64,000 bases of DNA from Paragordius varius. Lineage: Eukaryota; Nematomorpha. A program made the translations under genes and the position numbers. Within the stretch, counting starts at the first letter, position 1. Each line of letters begins with the position of its first letter. Positions 35,948 through 46,993 of this stretch are shown here, piece by piece. The notes beneath the pieces are model-generated. The model made no database searches and had not been told where the DNA came from. It saw nothing but the letters and a program-made list of their open reading frames with translations. The DNA is taken from positions 1,674,001 through 1,738,000 of the forward strand of contig OZ176060.1 of assembly GCA_964247055.1 (NCBI GenBank), written 5' to 3'.

Positions 35948-36245
35948 CGATAAAAAAATATATCAGGAACTCATGGTGCTTTTGGTTATAGGGCTTACGA
36001 GTGATAACTTTTGTGGTAAGTGCTTCTTATCAGAAGATGGCAAAATTTGAGCATATTTTTTTGTAATCAATTTTTTTGATAAAAGCTAAATGCATCTACA
36101 AAAACATTATCAAAATTTTGTTAAAGCCTTTTTTAGGATGGAAATGATAGAGCGCTTTTATATATAATAATACTTTTTCTATATAATTTGCTGATATTTC
36201 TATCACATCAGTATATTAAAATTATAGTTTGTCTCCAATTTTATG
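35895..36245. repeat. Family A element, copy 5 (left arm)
   Basis: An (AT)n run at about 35917-35944 is followed by the arm start ATATATCAGGAACTCATGGT, then GGGCTTACGAGTGAT, ACTTTTGTGGTAAGTGC, AAAAGCTAAATGC and TATATAATTTGCTGATAT. Middle sections are deleted. Confidence 0.7.
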
Positions 36246-36479
36246 ATATTAATGTGTTTATATTTGTTTGTATTTTTCTAATATAAGAATATGCAAAGAA
36301 ATATAAATTTAAATTTACTTATTTTTTAAATAACACAGAAGCATCTTCCAGCTCATTTTTTTAGTCCTCGTTAATCTTATATTGGTTAAAACCTTAATAA
36401 TATCATAATAATGACATTTTAGTGATAAAAGATAGGAATATCTTCCAACCCCAAGTTTTATAACTTATTACGAGTAAAC

Positions 36480-37320
36480 TACTCAAAAGGTCCCCTCTTA
36501 CTCCAGAGTTGCAAATCGGATGCTTCTCTACAAGATTTAATAGAATCATTTATAACTAAATTGTTTTTAGCTGCGCAATGAACATAAACTGTCCGGGGCT
36601 GATCCTTTCTTAAAAGAGATTGTACACCATTGTAAGTTCCGCTTATAACACTGGCTCCATTATAACATTAGCCCCCCACACTTATATATATATTTTTTTT
36701 AAAGAATTTATTATAATATATAACTCATGTCCTAATGGTTTATCAATTGATCTAAAGCCTAAAACTCTTCTTTAATTACAACATACCTTGTCTAAAATAT
36801 GTGCCGCGTCTTTTATTTCCGAAATATTTCTCTAAAATGCATAATAATGCATTTTCTAATTTCCTTTTGTATTAATGGACTCAAATATTTGATTTGACCC
36901 TTTAGGCTTCCAGAACTTGCTTCCTTATGCTATTATATTTTGTAAAAGTTGAACTTGGATAAAAAAATCCTACCAGTATAGATATAATTAAAAGTCTCAT
37001 CATGACCACGGAACGACAGGGAATTTTTTGACAAAGCTAAAGTTATGTTGACATATCTTATAGCTTAACTCAAAAATGTTTTGTTTTTAAGCTGTTTAAT
37101 CCCGCTCAATAGTTCCCTCTTTCCATTTATCATTGGTAGAGCAGCAGTCCATGTGATGCTTACTTCCTTCATGTATAGAAATTTTTTTGGAAAGCGCTTT
37201 CCAATTCATCACACCCTTCAAATATCCTTACTGTCATTAGACTGCCCTCACCGCTCACAATGGGCTGCGTCCAGTTTTAAACTTTAACATCCATGATCTT
37301 TTTACAGCCCAAATTTAGTG
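36480..37320 (-). pseudogene. ZMYM1-like hAT transposase remnant
   Basis: On the minus strand, broken frames read, N- to C-terminal: FEGCDELESAFQKNFYT (near 37230-37170), QIKYLSPLIQKEIRKCI (about 36895-36845), then ASVISGTYNGVQSLLRKDQP and RTVYVHCAAKNN (about 36660-36570), VINDSIKSCREASDLQL. The last set matches the hAT transposase region YDGA..M.G.Y.GVQ..I....P.A.YVHC.AH.LNL of zinc-finger MYM-type 1-like proteins; the histidine of the CAAH motif is changed to lysine. Many stops and frame changes show an old, inactive copy. No terminal repeats were identified. Confidence 0.7.
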
Positions 37321-37776
37321 TTTTTTTGGTATAGGTTGCTGCAAAGCAACGATTTTCTTGATAAGGATGTCTTCCAAAAAGATCTGGGGGACGATGTGAA
37401 ACGATATCATATTTCATTTTTCTTCATTTGATAGCTCAATATTTAAAATTACCCCTATCGGAATTCTCTTAAATCAAACGGCACTGCGTTCCACATTAGT
37501 ATGAGTTAAACTATACAAATCATCTACATTATTGGTGATTTCAACTGTTTTTTCTTTCTTGTTTGAGCTAGCATCATGGGACACATTTATCGAAAAGGTT
37601 TTAAAAAATCTCTCATTTTTTTATTTTTAAAACTTTTGTTGCGTTTTCCTTCGCTCTTTTTCGTTAGGCTCCGCTTAATTTTGACACTAAGAAGAAGAAA
37701 AATCATTCAGAATTTAATATTTTGAAATTTTTTAATCGATTACTGACAAAACATGATCCGAATATCCAAATAAGGG
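37321..37776. other. Stretch without assigned feature
   Basis: May hold the N-terminal decayed part of the ZMYM1-like transposase, but I could not support any motif. Confidence 0.25.
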
Positions 37777-38210
37777 CATAGGTCAGCAACCTCTCCTTTT
37801 GTGCGGCCCCCAAGGTAGTGACTATAAACTATAAAAATAGCCAAACACAAACCATGATGACGTGAGGTTATTAACATGGGCATAAATTTATTTTACCATG
37901 CAAATAACTCTTACTTCATGAAACGGAAAACTTGTTTAGTGAGTTTCAGTAATCTGCTACTATATGCCTACCCATTTATTTGGATAGCAAATAATTAATA
38001 GTTATTTTTCAAAATTCCCATAGAAAATTCATTAAACATTTTAACAGCTGTTTAGCAAGAATAACAAGTTTTTTTATGTTATTGCTTTTTGAATTAAAAT
38101 AGCATGGCTTCGAACCGGTCGCAAAAAAGCATAAAACTGATCTGAATGTGCGGTCCGTCAAGAGTTTTATTTTTGAGTAGGCCGCAACTGAAAAAAATCG
38201 CCGACCCCTG
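37777..38210. mobile_element. Non-autonomous hAT element (MITE)
   Basis: Left end CATAGGTCAGCAACC and right end GCCGACCCCTG are degenerate inverted copies of the widespread hAT terminus CAGGGGTCGGCAAC; GTGCGGCCCCC and GTAGGCCGCAACTG lie just inside. About 430 bp with no frame. No clear 8-bp target duplication remains. Confidence 0.65.
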
Positions 38211-38647
38211 TTTTAGAGTGTAGTCCAAGTGTAAATCTTATGAAACTAAAAAAAATTAAAAAAAAACAAAGTTAAAAATATTAGTAAAATAATGCATGTA
38301 TAACAACTTGTTGGCCGATTCCCCTTACAGTAAGGTGACCAGATTTTTTGAAGGAAAAAGCGGGACAAATCCGAGAGGGGGGTCATTGGGGGTATAACCA
38401 AAAATTTTTATACAAAAAATTTATTGCAATATTTATTTATTTTTAACACAAATACATTATAAATATAAAAAAATTTGTACCTTACAGGTTGTTTGTACCT
38501 CATTCAATAAATTTACATGTGCACGAACAAAGGGTGAAGTGATTGTAATATTCTAGAAAAAAATAATAAAGACGAAATCATCACAAAGTGCGCTGGGTCA
38601 TGCAAGAAGCGGCACAAAAAATATTTTTAACAATTTAGCGAATATTA

Positions 38648-38897
38648 CTCAAAACATTATTGGCAGATACACAACGCTATTCAAACAGCTACTGATTTGT
38701 TATCCCTGGATGTGGAAAATATATACGTTATAATGCTTGGATATTGTAGAACTGTTGGTTACACGTACCGTGTATATATAAAAATAGGAATATGTTTTAA
38801 CAACTACATTTTCCACATCTAGTGGTAACAAATCAGCAGCTGTTTGAATAGCGTTGTGTATTATATGCGCTGCACACCCAACGCCAATAATGTTTTG
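38648..38897. repeat. Inverted duplication inside the hAT copy
   Basis: Bases 38667-38722 (ACACAACGCTATTCAAAC to GGATGTGGAAAAT) recur inverted at 38808-38862. The pairing extends past a gap of about 25 bp to CAAAACATTATTGGC at 38650 and its inverse at 38883-38897. The spacer is about 85 bp. Part of the transposase coding sequence is thus present in both directions, and the element could fold into a large hairpin. Confidence 0.85.
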
Positions 38898-39381
38898 ATT
38901 AAGATTATCTGCTAATTTATGCATATTATTCGTTCCCTTGCTTTTCCACCGAAGTTCGTATTGGTGTTGTCAGCGCAATATGCGATAATTTTGTCTTTTA
39001 AATTATTTTTTTCTAGAATATGCATTATTGAAGTAAATATTATTTCGGAATTTTCACCGGGTAGAGAAATTAAATCTAAAATTTTAATTTTTATCCGGTT
39101 TCTGAATCAAAATATCTTATTAAAGTGGGAAATAATTTTGTTTCATGGTGATATGCATCAGAGTATAGGGATAAGAAATTAATTTTCAGCAAATCTTTTT
39201 GTATTTCAGAAAATGCATGTGGCGAAAGGACATTGCACACAATGGCTTCAACCTTTGTACGTGCACATGTAAATTTTTTAAGGAATAATGTGCGAATAAC
39301 CTGTGAGGTACAGTCCATAGATCTAAAGGAATGATTGTGATTAACGGCGTGAAAAGATAACACGCCCTCAGCTAGTGCCAA
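38808..39381 (-). pseudogene. hAT transposase fragments (inside 38331-40013)
   Basis: Two minus-strand segments: SFHAVNHNHSFRSMDCTS, then KVEAIVCNVLSPHAF, then FLSLYSDAYHHETKLFP and TLIRYFDSETG (39381-39091). Next come LADNLNQNIIGVGCAAHII, then HNAIQTAADLLPLDVENVV (38924-38808). The order N-terminal VEAI..N.L.P.., central SDA..H...K..P...RYF, and GC.AHI.HN.IQ.A.D matches a hAT subfamily common in invertebrate genomes. The region between the two segments and the C-terminal dimerisation part are missing, so the copy is inactive. Its ends are still intact, so it could move if a transposase is supplied elsewhere. Confidence 0.75.
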
Positions 39382-40021
39382 ATTCTTTTCTTCCTCTCCA
39401 AAAGCGGTTTTTCAAAAAAATCGCTCATTTTGTAAGATGATGCCGCCATATCTAAACATTTTTTATGTTTCTGTGTTTACATATGCTTTGTATCATGCTT
39501 GCCGCCATGTGCTCGGGTGAATTCCCCCTCGATATAAGACATTTAAAAGATGATTCATTCTTCGTTTTTTTGATAAAAGGAAAATCTTTCATTAATTAAT
39601 CGTTGAATTTACAACCTCTTTTTGTGCTCATATTTATAAACTACTATTAGTATAACCTTAATTTTTTGGAATAAACGTGTAAGGTACCGATTTGTGGTAT
39701 CAATTTGTCTTTTAATCTAGAGATTTGTGGTATTAACTTGGCTTTTTGATATTGATGACAGTAGTAGTAGGAAGGAAAGTGTATAATCATATGATATAAA
39801 TTCGAAAAAAATAAATATTAATTTAAAAATACAAAATTTTAATTTAAAATTTATATGGATATTAAAGATATTTAATGATAAAAAATTTAAACGGATAAAA
39901 AAAATTTATTTGTATTAAAAAAAATTTTATATAATCGTGAAAAAGCGGGACATTTTAAAAACGTAGCGGGACGCGGGACAAAGTGTGAAAAAGCTGGACG
40001 TCTGGTCACCTTACCTTACAG

Positions 40022-40559
40022 TAATGTATATGTAATAACAATCAGTCTGTAAAATTTAATAAGCTTCATTCATGATGTGTTAGAAACATTTTTACAAAAT
40101 TCTTGTAATTTCTGATAATGTAGTATGAATTGGTCAACTTTATATGAGTTGGCCTACATAATGTGCATACGGTATAATTAAAATAATTATTAAAAATGTT
40201 TCCTCTATTTATAGAATATTGTTAAAATGAATGTTTTTCTTCTTTCCCTCCTTTTTTTGTAAAATGCCAGAAAGTAATAAATGGACAAACAATATTATTA
40301 TTGGGTAAAGTGGATAGTATAGTGAAAAAAAATGCATTTGGTACTCACCAAAAAAACTTGACGGGTTAAATAAAATAAAATATATATTTTTTTCGAGGGC
40401 CATAAACCTTATTATGGAAAATATTCCATAGCTATTTGACACATATGCACATATTTATACTCTAAATTAGCACAATGAATTTTTTGCGGATCGCATCAAA
40501 ATCCAGTGAAAAACTTGTCGTTTTGCACCATTTAGTCAAAAAAATTAAAATATTACAAT
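40022..40559. other. AT-rich stretch, nothing assigned
   Basis: No gene or repeat recognised between the hAT copy and the next transposase remnant. Confidence 0.25.
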
Positions 40560-41341
40560 TATTTTAATATTAATTAATAATATTTGAAAAATTTAGTTTC
40601 GCCTCATGACAGGCCAATCTTAATACGTCGTCCGTATGATCATCGGTAAGCGATCTCTGTATGTATTCTTTACATACTTTATTTTTGAATATGCCGTCTC
40701 ACTCGTGTAAGTTGAGAGAAAAACAGTTAATAACTTGAGCACATTTTGTTATATTTATTTAATACATCTTGTTAAAACAATACATATCTTTCTTCTCTAC
40801 TATTCTCGTTAAATATAGCCCCCAAATTGGAAAAAGAATATTTGATTAGCAAATTGGAAAGTTTAAAGTATGTCGCAAAGGTAGGCTAATACCACCATTT
40901 GTCACAATTAATTTCCTCGTCAAACTTTCTGTTATCTGTCAAAAATAGTAGAATATCATGCCTTAAAACAAAAATCTATTTAATTTCCTATGGCTTAGCC
41001 ATCTCACAACAGTGTGCAAAAGAATATCATCAAACTCACTGTGGAAATCTTTCAGAAGGTTTTAGAATTCACGGCGGTTGAATTCTCTGCCACGGATGTG
41101 GTTAACTATATCCATAAGGATTAATTACTGAATTAAGTATTCATCTTTTACAAGCGAAACCAATTTTTTCATAGATATACCATTATTATCGAAAAAGGTG
41201 CTAATTTCGAGATCCCTTCCTTTTGTGGTATTATTCATTGGTAAAAAATTTTAAAATACCTCGTTGATTATGTTGTCTTTGCGAAATCTCACGAAGGGCG
41301 CACCTGAGATGTTGATATCAGTGCTAGAAACAATAGCAGTA
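40560..41341 (-). pseudogene. GTF2IRD2/ZBED5-like hAT transposase, C-terminal part
   Basis: The minus strand reads VSSTDINISGAPFVRFRKDN, NNTTKGRDLEISTFFDN, GISMKKLVSLVKDEY, FHSEFDDILLHTVVRWLS, and finally RSLTDDHTDDVLRLACHEAK. These are successive blocks of the transposase of this hAT subfamily (ST[D]I.. region, L..TTKG.D.......L....LSL.KLVS, LLH..VRWLS, R..LTD.HL....R.A). Several frameshifts and stops interrupt it. The N-terminal part lies at 45040-45350; the LINE at 41345-45040 is inserted between them. Confidence 0.75.
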
Positions 41342-42345
41342 CTAAAATAATTGCAGTTTTTCAGAGCCAATAATGTATTGGATCTCTGTTGTCAAGGGGT
41401 CCCTTGGCATCCCGTCGTGACGGGGTTTAGGTGTTTGATCATTGCATTGAAGGATTTTTTGTTTAACCAGTCCCCGGCTTTTATGTTTTTGGACTGTAGG
41501 TCTTGGGTAATGTTTTTGTCCCATGTTATTGCTAGATGGACGACCAACTCTGTTTTGTTTGTTTGGCTTGTTTGTTATATTTTTAATCCAATTATCGTTA
41601 TCTAATCTTTGAATGTGACCGTAATAGCCAAGTCTACGGATTTCAATATATTTTGAGATTGGTAGGATTTGTTTATCATGAGAGATTGTTCGCTTAAATG
41701 TATTTATCATTCTTTGTTCCATATTATCCAGCATATTTTCCTGTGTTTTACTTATTTGCCATGTTTCGCAAGCATAAGTTATAGTGGGTCTAACGCCAAT
41801 TAGTTATATTTTGTTTTTTGTTTTTGTAGATATGTGTTTATTGGTAAATATGTATTTATATTGGTTGTGTCTACCCCAACCAATTCTTATGCGATTTTTG
41901 ATGGCTTCAGATGAACCTCCTTGAGCGGAAATGGTATCACCAAGGTAGGTAAACTTTTGTACTTTTTGAATTTCGCTGTCACCTATTTTAAGGTAGGTTT
42001 CAGCTTCTATGGGTGGAATATATTGTTTGGATAGAGTACATGGGGGGCATATATAATTATTATTATTTTTTAAAGTTCCCTTTAATCCCGAACATGGTTT
42101 GTGTAACCAGTATTGACACTTAGTGCATTGGATGGAGTTTAGACCTACATTTTTTAGGCATGCGCGGCATGGGTATTTGATTTGATCGGTCTTTTTGTCG
42201 CCTGTTATCACAACCTTAGTTTTTTGAATGTTGATTGTGAGACCATGTCGCTCAAGGCAGGTTTTCCAGAGTTTGAACTTTTGACTGAGTTCGTTTAGAT
42301 TTTCTGACGTTAACAATAAATCATCAGCGTAGATGAGCTCCCAAG
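41342..42345 (-). CDS. LINE RT C-terminal region with zinc finger
   Basis: Starts at the catalytic ELIYADDLLLTSENL (about 42345-42305), then GLTINIQKTKVVITG. A Cys/His module follows: YPCRACLKNVGLN, CTKCQYWLHKPCSGL and YICPPC (about 42190-42040), spaced like a PHD-type C4HC3 finger. Then come KVQKFTYLGDTISAQGGS, RIRIGWGRHNQYKY, a frame break near 41800-41735, and the tail RMINTFKRTISHDKQILPIS, YYGHIQRLDNDNW and NRVGRPSSNNMG. The finger probably aids nucleic-acid binding during target-primed reverse transcription. The frame break after KTKNKI shows the copy is not fully intact. Confidence 0.8.
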
Positions 42346-43103
42346 GAAGACCAGTACGGATCTCATCACTGATGGTGTCTATTATTATGGTGAATAGAAG
42401 GGGGCTAAGAACAGAACTTGGTGTAGTCCTGTTGTGATGTGGAATGGAATTGTGTACCCGAAATGTGTGTTAACACAGGTTTTACTGTTATCTTATAATA
42501 ACTTTATTGCATCTATGATACATTTGTCTACTCCTTTTTTTTGAAGATACCAGAAAATAAGCCTTCGAGGGATTTTATCGAACGCTTTCTCCATGTCAAT
42601 AAATAGATGGTATAATTGGCTACCTTTAGAAAGATAGTTTTCTTGAAGGCGCCTTAATTTAAATATGGGATCAGTTGTGGTGCAGCCTTGACGGAAGGCA
42701 AATGCATGTTGTCAATATTAACTATGTCCCTTATTTTCTGAGCTAAGATTGATTCAAAAACTTTCATAGTATGTTCTAGGAGTTTAATTGGGCGATATGA
42801 TGCGCAATTAAGTTTATTTCCTTTGTTTTTATAGATTGGAATAGTAATACTATTTTGCCAATCGGATGGGATCTTATTCTCGATTATTATTTTGTTGAAA
42901 AGGGTTGTTAAAATGGGACTCTTAAACTTTATACTTTTCAATAAGTCAGCTGAGAGTTCAGACGGTCCTGCCGCTTTATTGTTTTTCATTTTTTTTAATG
43001 CGTTTTCTATGTCGATTTCATTGATGAGTGGTGTGGGGCCAATGTTAAAAGGCAATGTTGGCAGTTCGTCGACGTGATTTGATTCATTTAAAACTCCCTT
43101 CAT
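42346..43103 (-). CDS. LINE reverse transcriptase core
   Basis: Reads IDIENALKKMKNNKAAGPSE, LSADLLKSIKFKSP, IPSDWQNSITIPIYKNKG, CASYRPIKLLEHTMKVFE, then in another frame RQGCTTTDPIFKLRRLQE and FIDMEKAFDKIPRRLIFW (about 42620-42570). These are RT motifs 1, 2 and A; the aspartate of motif A is present. A single-base frameshift near 42700 separates the two frames, and further breaks affect motif B (GLHQVLFLAPF in place of GVRQGS.LSP). The adjoining frame at 42345 supplies YADD. Confidence 0.8.
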
Positions 43104-43141
43104 ATATTAAAGCCAAGTTAGTTTCACGTCTTCAGGTTTGG

Positions 43142-44370
43142 TCATAGTTGTACCGTCTTATCATAAATATATTTATTGGTTGGTATATCTTGCTTATTTT
43201 GTATTCTATTTTTTACTTTTCTAAATATTCTCGAATTGGATGTATCTCTTTCAATTTCATCAGCTATTTCTCTGCTCCTCTTGTTCTTTTGGACATCAAT
43301 CAACTTATTGACATATTTTTTATGATTTAAATAAGCTAACTTATCTTTATCGAGGCCTGATTTTTTACATTTTTTAAACAATTCAAATTTTTTCGATGTT
43401 AGACTTTTAATTTCATTTGACCACCACCATCTCTTTTGTGGCCTACCGCCATACTTTTTTCTGCCTCAAACTTTAAGTGCAGTCTTTACTGCCCCGTTTT
43501 TTAAGGTGGTCCATATATTTTCAACACTCATATTTTCATCTATAGCTATATTGGCTGTCTCATTTTGAAAGAGGTTCATCTTTTCTGGTTTTGAGAGGGC
43601 ATTACTATTTATTTTAGCTTAGACTATATTTTTATTGTTATTACTATTTATCTGTAGTTCTGCTGCTATCAAAGAATGTTGTGTTCACATGCATAAGTCT
43701 TTATGTTCTTTATATAATAGCGGTGTTTTTGATTGATTAGGACGTAATCAATCATTGATTCATTATCATTGCTACGATAGGTGATTAAAGCCTTATTTGG
43801 TTTTGTAAAGAAAGTGTTAGATACAACTAAATTTAAAGAATTGCAGAAATCAAGTATTGTTTCTCCTTCATCATCTCTTAAGCCAAAACCATAATTACCA
43901 TGAACATTTTCATAATCATCCTTTTTTGCTCCAACATGTCCATTCAAATCGCCACCAATTAGCACAATATCATTTGGTGGTATCTCATTGCATATATTGA
44001 ATAACTGTTCCCAAAAAGCAGTTTTGTCAGATTGAGTTCTCCCTTTCTGTGGAGCGTATGCTGATATTACGTTAAATATCTGTTTACTGATGACTACCCT
44101 AAGTTGTATTAATCTGTTTGAATGCCTGGTTATAGATACTATATTTTTTGCAAGTTCTACTTTCAAAACAATAGCAACCCCTCCTTGGCTTGTTTTATCG
44201 CCTTGATGAAATAATTTATAATTCTCAATGACTTCGTTTCGTCCATCTTTGTATCGTGTCTATTGAAGGCAACAAATGTCTATGTTTTTGTTTGTGAGCT
44301 TGGAGATGATAAATGGGGTTTTTCCTTTGAGAGATCCTATATTGTAAGTGGCAAACTTAAATTTTAACTG
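43142..44370 (-). CDS. LINE endonuclease and linker
   Basis: Starts FATYNIGSLKGKTPFII (about 44360), then NIDICCLQ, a frame that passes a stop near 44260, GGVAIVLKVELAKNIVSI, LRVVISKQIFNVISAYAPQ, IVLIGGDLNGHVGA, GFGLRDDEGETILDFCNSL, and NESMIDYVLINQKH. These are the APE motifs: N-terminal WNI/YNI, the LQET site, S.YAP, GDLNGHVG (the expected GDFN) and IDY. A linker, KKYVNKLIDVQKNKRSREIA (43381-43142), leads to the RT. In a working enzyme this domain nicks the target DNA. The LQET glutamate is replaced by a stop, so this copy is inactive as read. Confidence 0.8.
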
Positions 44371-45039
44371 TTTCGTATTATTTTTTAATGTGTGAGGAAA
44401 ATCGTATTAGTGGTGGTTTGTTTGGAGATGTATATTGTTCAGAATTAAACAGTAGGGTTTTATTATTGCGTTGATTTCGTACAGTCATATTACCATTAAG
44501 ATTATAGTTATTAAATACAATGTAATAGATAAATTATGTATATAAATAAATATATTTTTTTTGGTGTTGGTGCAAGTAAGAAAATGAAATAAAATAGAGG
44601 TGTTTAAAAGTTTTTGTTGCAGTATAATAGTTGAAAATTTGGTTGCATTGATCATATTATAATTAAGCAAATGTTTTATGATTGCATGCCTTTGCTATCA
44701 ACCTCTAGCTCCGACGAGGAGATAAACATATTCGGCGTTTACAACCTAGGGAATGAATCGCCTTACCAGGCTAATGGAGTTCCCTCTCCACATTCTAATT
44801 TAAAATAATTCTGGAGTTGGGGTCTTGCATTATTATATATTGTCATGTTTTTTTGGCAACTGGTTAAAGCGCCAGAGAGCCCGCTTGGAATTTCGTGTGT
44901 GAATACAGGTATTAAGGCATTTTATAAGTCTTGCCTTGCCAGGAGCCAAAACCACCACACCCCATACATTCTTGACGCATCTTCCGTTTGTCAAAGTCCT
45001 GGGTGCACGACGGGGACGTGGAAGAAGGACTTAGCAAAA

Positions 45040-45350
45040 TATTTAGACATATCCTCAATGCGTTGATCACATGTTGCAGAAAGCTGAAGTTTCTCAATTT
45101 GCCTTATGATTTAATTCTTATTATAAAATTAGCCTTCATTTTATTAGTAAGGGATCAGTAAACGGTTTCATTTTTTCTTAAAATACAACAAATTTCATAC
45201 GAAGCTAATGTTAGCTTTTTCCTGGGAGAAAGCTATGGACATTAAGGCAGGTAACAATAATTTTATTTAAAAAGACAAATAATTTTTCTTCCCATTCTTT
45301 AAAGGACGATTTTCATCGGATATTATACGTTTTTTAGCATTAGATGTCAT
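45040..45350 (-). pseudogene. GTF2IRD2/ZBED5-like hAT transposase, N-terminal part
   Basis: Begins with ATG at 45350: MTSNAKKRIISDENRPFKEW (with one frame change), FVFLNKIIVTCLNVHSFLPG, and after several stops IEKLQLSATCDQRIEDMSKY at the LINE junction. The lysine-rich start followed by FKE.W....F matches the N-terminus of this hAT subfamily, and RIEDMSK is the block just before the STDI region found at 41341 downward. Heavily decayed. Confidence 0.6.
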
Positions 45351-45398
45351 CCTTTGAATTTATGTTTAAATATTATGTATTGAATTTATGTTTAAATA

Positions 45399-45936
45399 TC
45401 ACTGCTCAACAAGGTTTTGAACCACCCCATTATTTTTGCATTTTCTGATACCTAATGGCATGGAAAGGCCAAAACAAAAAAGAAAATTGAGGCCACCAAT
45501 AGGATTTTTCCGAAATTTAATTTTTAAATTTGTATTTAATTTAAAAATAACAATCATTCCTCGTGTACATATGTTTAAATATTCAAACGAACAAGTCGCT
45601 ACAAGTAATATTCCATGCATGAATAACAAAATTCTAGGCATTAAATAAGATACTAAACAAGCTAAGAGCCAAAGTATTAAAAATCTAAAAGGGGCTTATG
45701 TATAGTGTGATAGATATGGGCGGCTGCACAAGCTCTGCATATCCCCCAAGCGATCCAATTATGCCAGATATGGCAAAGATAACAATAAGTAATCGTAAAG
45801 CCCGATAAGAGAGACTTGCAAGCAAAATCCAGGCAATTTGACATGTCAAATTAACCAATTCACAGAATAAAGTTAGATAAATTCTACAATTAAATTGAAT
45901 AAAAAGATTAGGTAGATACAAATGGTCCAATCCCAT
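45399..45936 (-). pseudogene. Membrane protein reading frame, broken or spliced
   Basis: Begins with ATG at 45936 (MGLDHLYLPNLFIQFNC). It has hydrophobic segments IYLTLFCELVNLTCQIAWI and LLIVIFAISGIIGSLGG, then in another frame FLILWLLACLVSYLMP and ILLFMHGILLVATC, and a polar tail ending GIRKCKNNGVVQNLVEQ and TGA. Three to four membrane spans are likely. The frame changes near 45685, next to an acceptor-like CCCCTTTTAG, but no donor of matching phase lies close by. A frameshift is therefore as likely as an intron. Not recognised; it could be a small host membrane gene. Confidence 0.4.
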
Positions 45937-46925
45937 AATAGTAAATTCTACTAAAAGTGGCTACACAACATCCCTCTGAAATTAAAAATAAACAACCAAT
46001 AATTTTAAAAAATAAAGTATATCCACTAGGTATAAATAAACGATTTTTTGTAAGAACCAACTCAAGAAAAAAAGCTTAATAAGTACTCGAAAGGACGAAA
46101 ACTAACAAAAAATAGAGCCTATCTAAAATCCGAAGGTTTAAACCATAGAATGCCTTTTCAGTATTTTTTTAAAAATTTTTTATACGTATTAAAAATTCAC
46201 TTGAAAGAAAAAGACTAAATTTTGATGTTTAAAACCGTACTATTTTTTTCTCTCTGATATTTAAATGACATATTTATATTCAAAAGATAGAGTTTAAAAC
46301 GCTTATTAAATGATATTAAGTTTATAATATTATAACATTTTGTTATAAAGTTATATTTAATTTTCTCTTGTTTTTGAAAAATTGAAAAACCTATAAAATT
46401 TCAAAATTCTGATTGGCGGGATCAAAAATTTTTTCACATTCGGTTTTAAAACACTGAAATTAGTCATAATTTAAAAAGTTTGAGTGGTGGTGCTTAAAAA
46501 TGTCCAAATTTGTCGACTAGTGTATAATGTAAATTTTTTCAAAAAAATGGGAATATATTTTTAATTATGCTATAAAAACAGGTCAAAATTTAATTATAAT
46601 GATTTTAAAAATATTTTGGGAATGAGTTAAAAAAAATGCAGGATAGCAATGAAAAGAATATGTGTATGCAAGTTTGAGTGAGATGCTTGCTTAAATACAA
46701 AAAATATATGCAATAAAAATTTTATACTTGAAAAGATAGAATAAAGACACAGAAACAACGGCCAAAATTTTAAAATCATTTTAATGTAGAGAAATCAACA
46801 TTTCAAATTAGGTAAAAAATAAAAATTACCAATATTAAATCTAAAGCAAATAAATTAATATGCGAATTCGTTTGTATTATTTTAAAAATTTATCAATTAA
46901 AAAAATAATTTATGTAAATAAGGTC
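45937..46925. other. AT-rich stretch, nothing assigned
   Basis: No gene recognised. GTCGACTAGTGTATAATG near 46513 recalls the family D terminus (CTAGTGT) but no partner end was found. Confidence 0.25.
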
Positions 46926-46929
46926 ATAG

Positions 46930-46993
46930 GGCGCTTTTAAAGCACTCTTAGGGCCGCATACGACCCGCGGGCAGCGGTTTGAGTACCCCTGCT
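46930..46993. mobile_element. hAT end remnant
   Basis: Reads GGGCCGCATACGACCCGCGG then GCAGCGGTTTGAGTACCCCTG. The inverse, CAGGGGTACTCAAACCGCTG, is a common hAT terminus of the CAGGGG type. No partner end is seen within 1 kb; a solo fragment. Confidence 0.55.

Larger units (their letters stand above)
38331..40013. mobile_element. hAT transposon with intact ends
   Basis: Perfect 13-bp terminal inverted repeats TAAGGTGACCAGA (38331-38343 and, inverted, 40001-40013) are flanked by a perfect 8-bp direct repeat CCTTACAG (38323-38330 and 40014-40021). This is the hallmark of hAT insertion. Subterminal GGAAAAAGCGGGACAAAT and its inverse, AAAAAGCGGGACATTTT near the right end, extend the similarity. 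The interior holds transposase fragments on the minus strand and an inverted duplication. A second copy of the family begins at 63106. Confidence 0.92.
41345..45040 (-). mobile_element. Nearly full-length LINE (APE + reverse transcriptase) inserted in a hAT
   Basis: Minus-strand order: 5' untranslated block (45040 to about 44370), endonuclease (about 44370-43669), linker (43381-43142), RT with motif A and YADD (about 43103-42319), an internal zinc finger and C-terminal region (42316-41342). The hAT reads QRIEDMSKYFA up to the 5' junction and resumes FSTAIVSSTDIN after the 3' junction. Short TATTTT strings on both sides may be a target duplication. The CFDP2/RTE-like endonuclease and the RT with an embedded zinc finger are typical of a LINE group spread in invertebrates. 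Only a few frame breaks are seen, so the insertion is younger than the hAT host copy. Confidence 0.85.

Noticed and set aside
37081-37287. Plus-strand frame of 68 codons
   Set aside because: It is the antisense of the decayed ZMYM1-like hAT transposase, whose minus-strand motifs are recognisable.
42892-43330. Plus-strand frames within the LINE
   Set aside because: They are antisense to the clear RT and linker frames on the minus strand.
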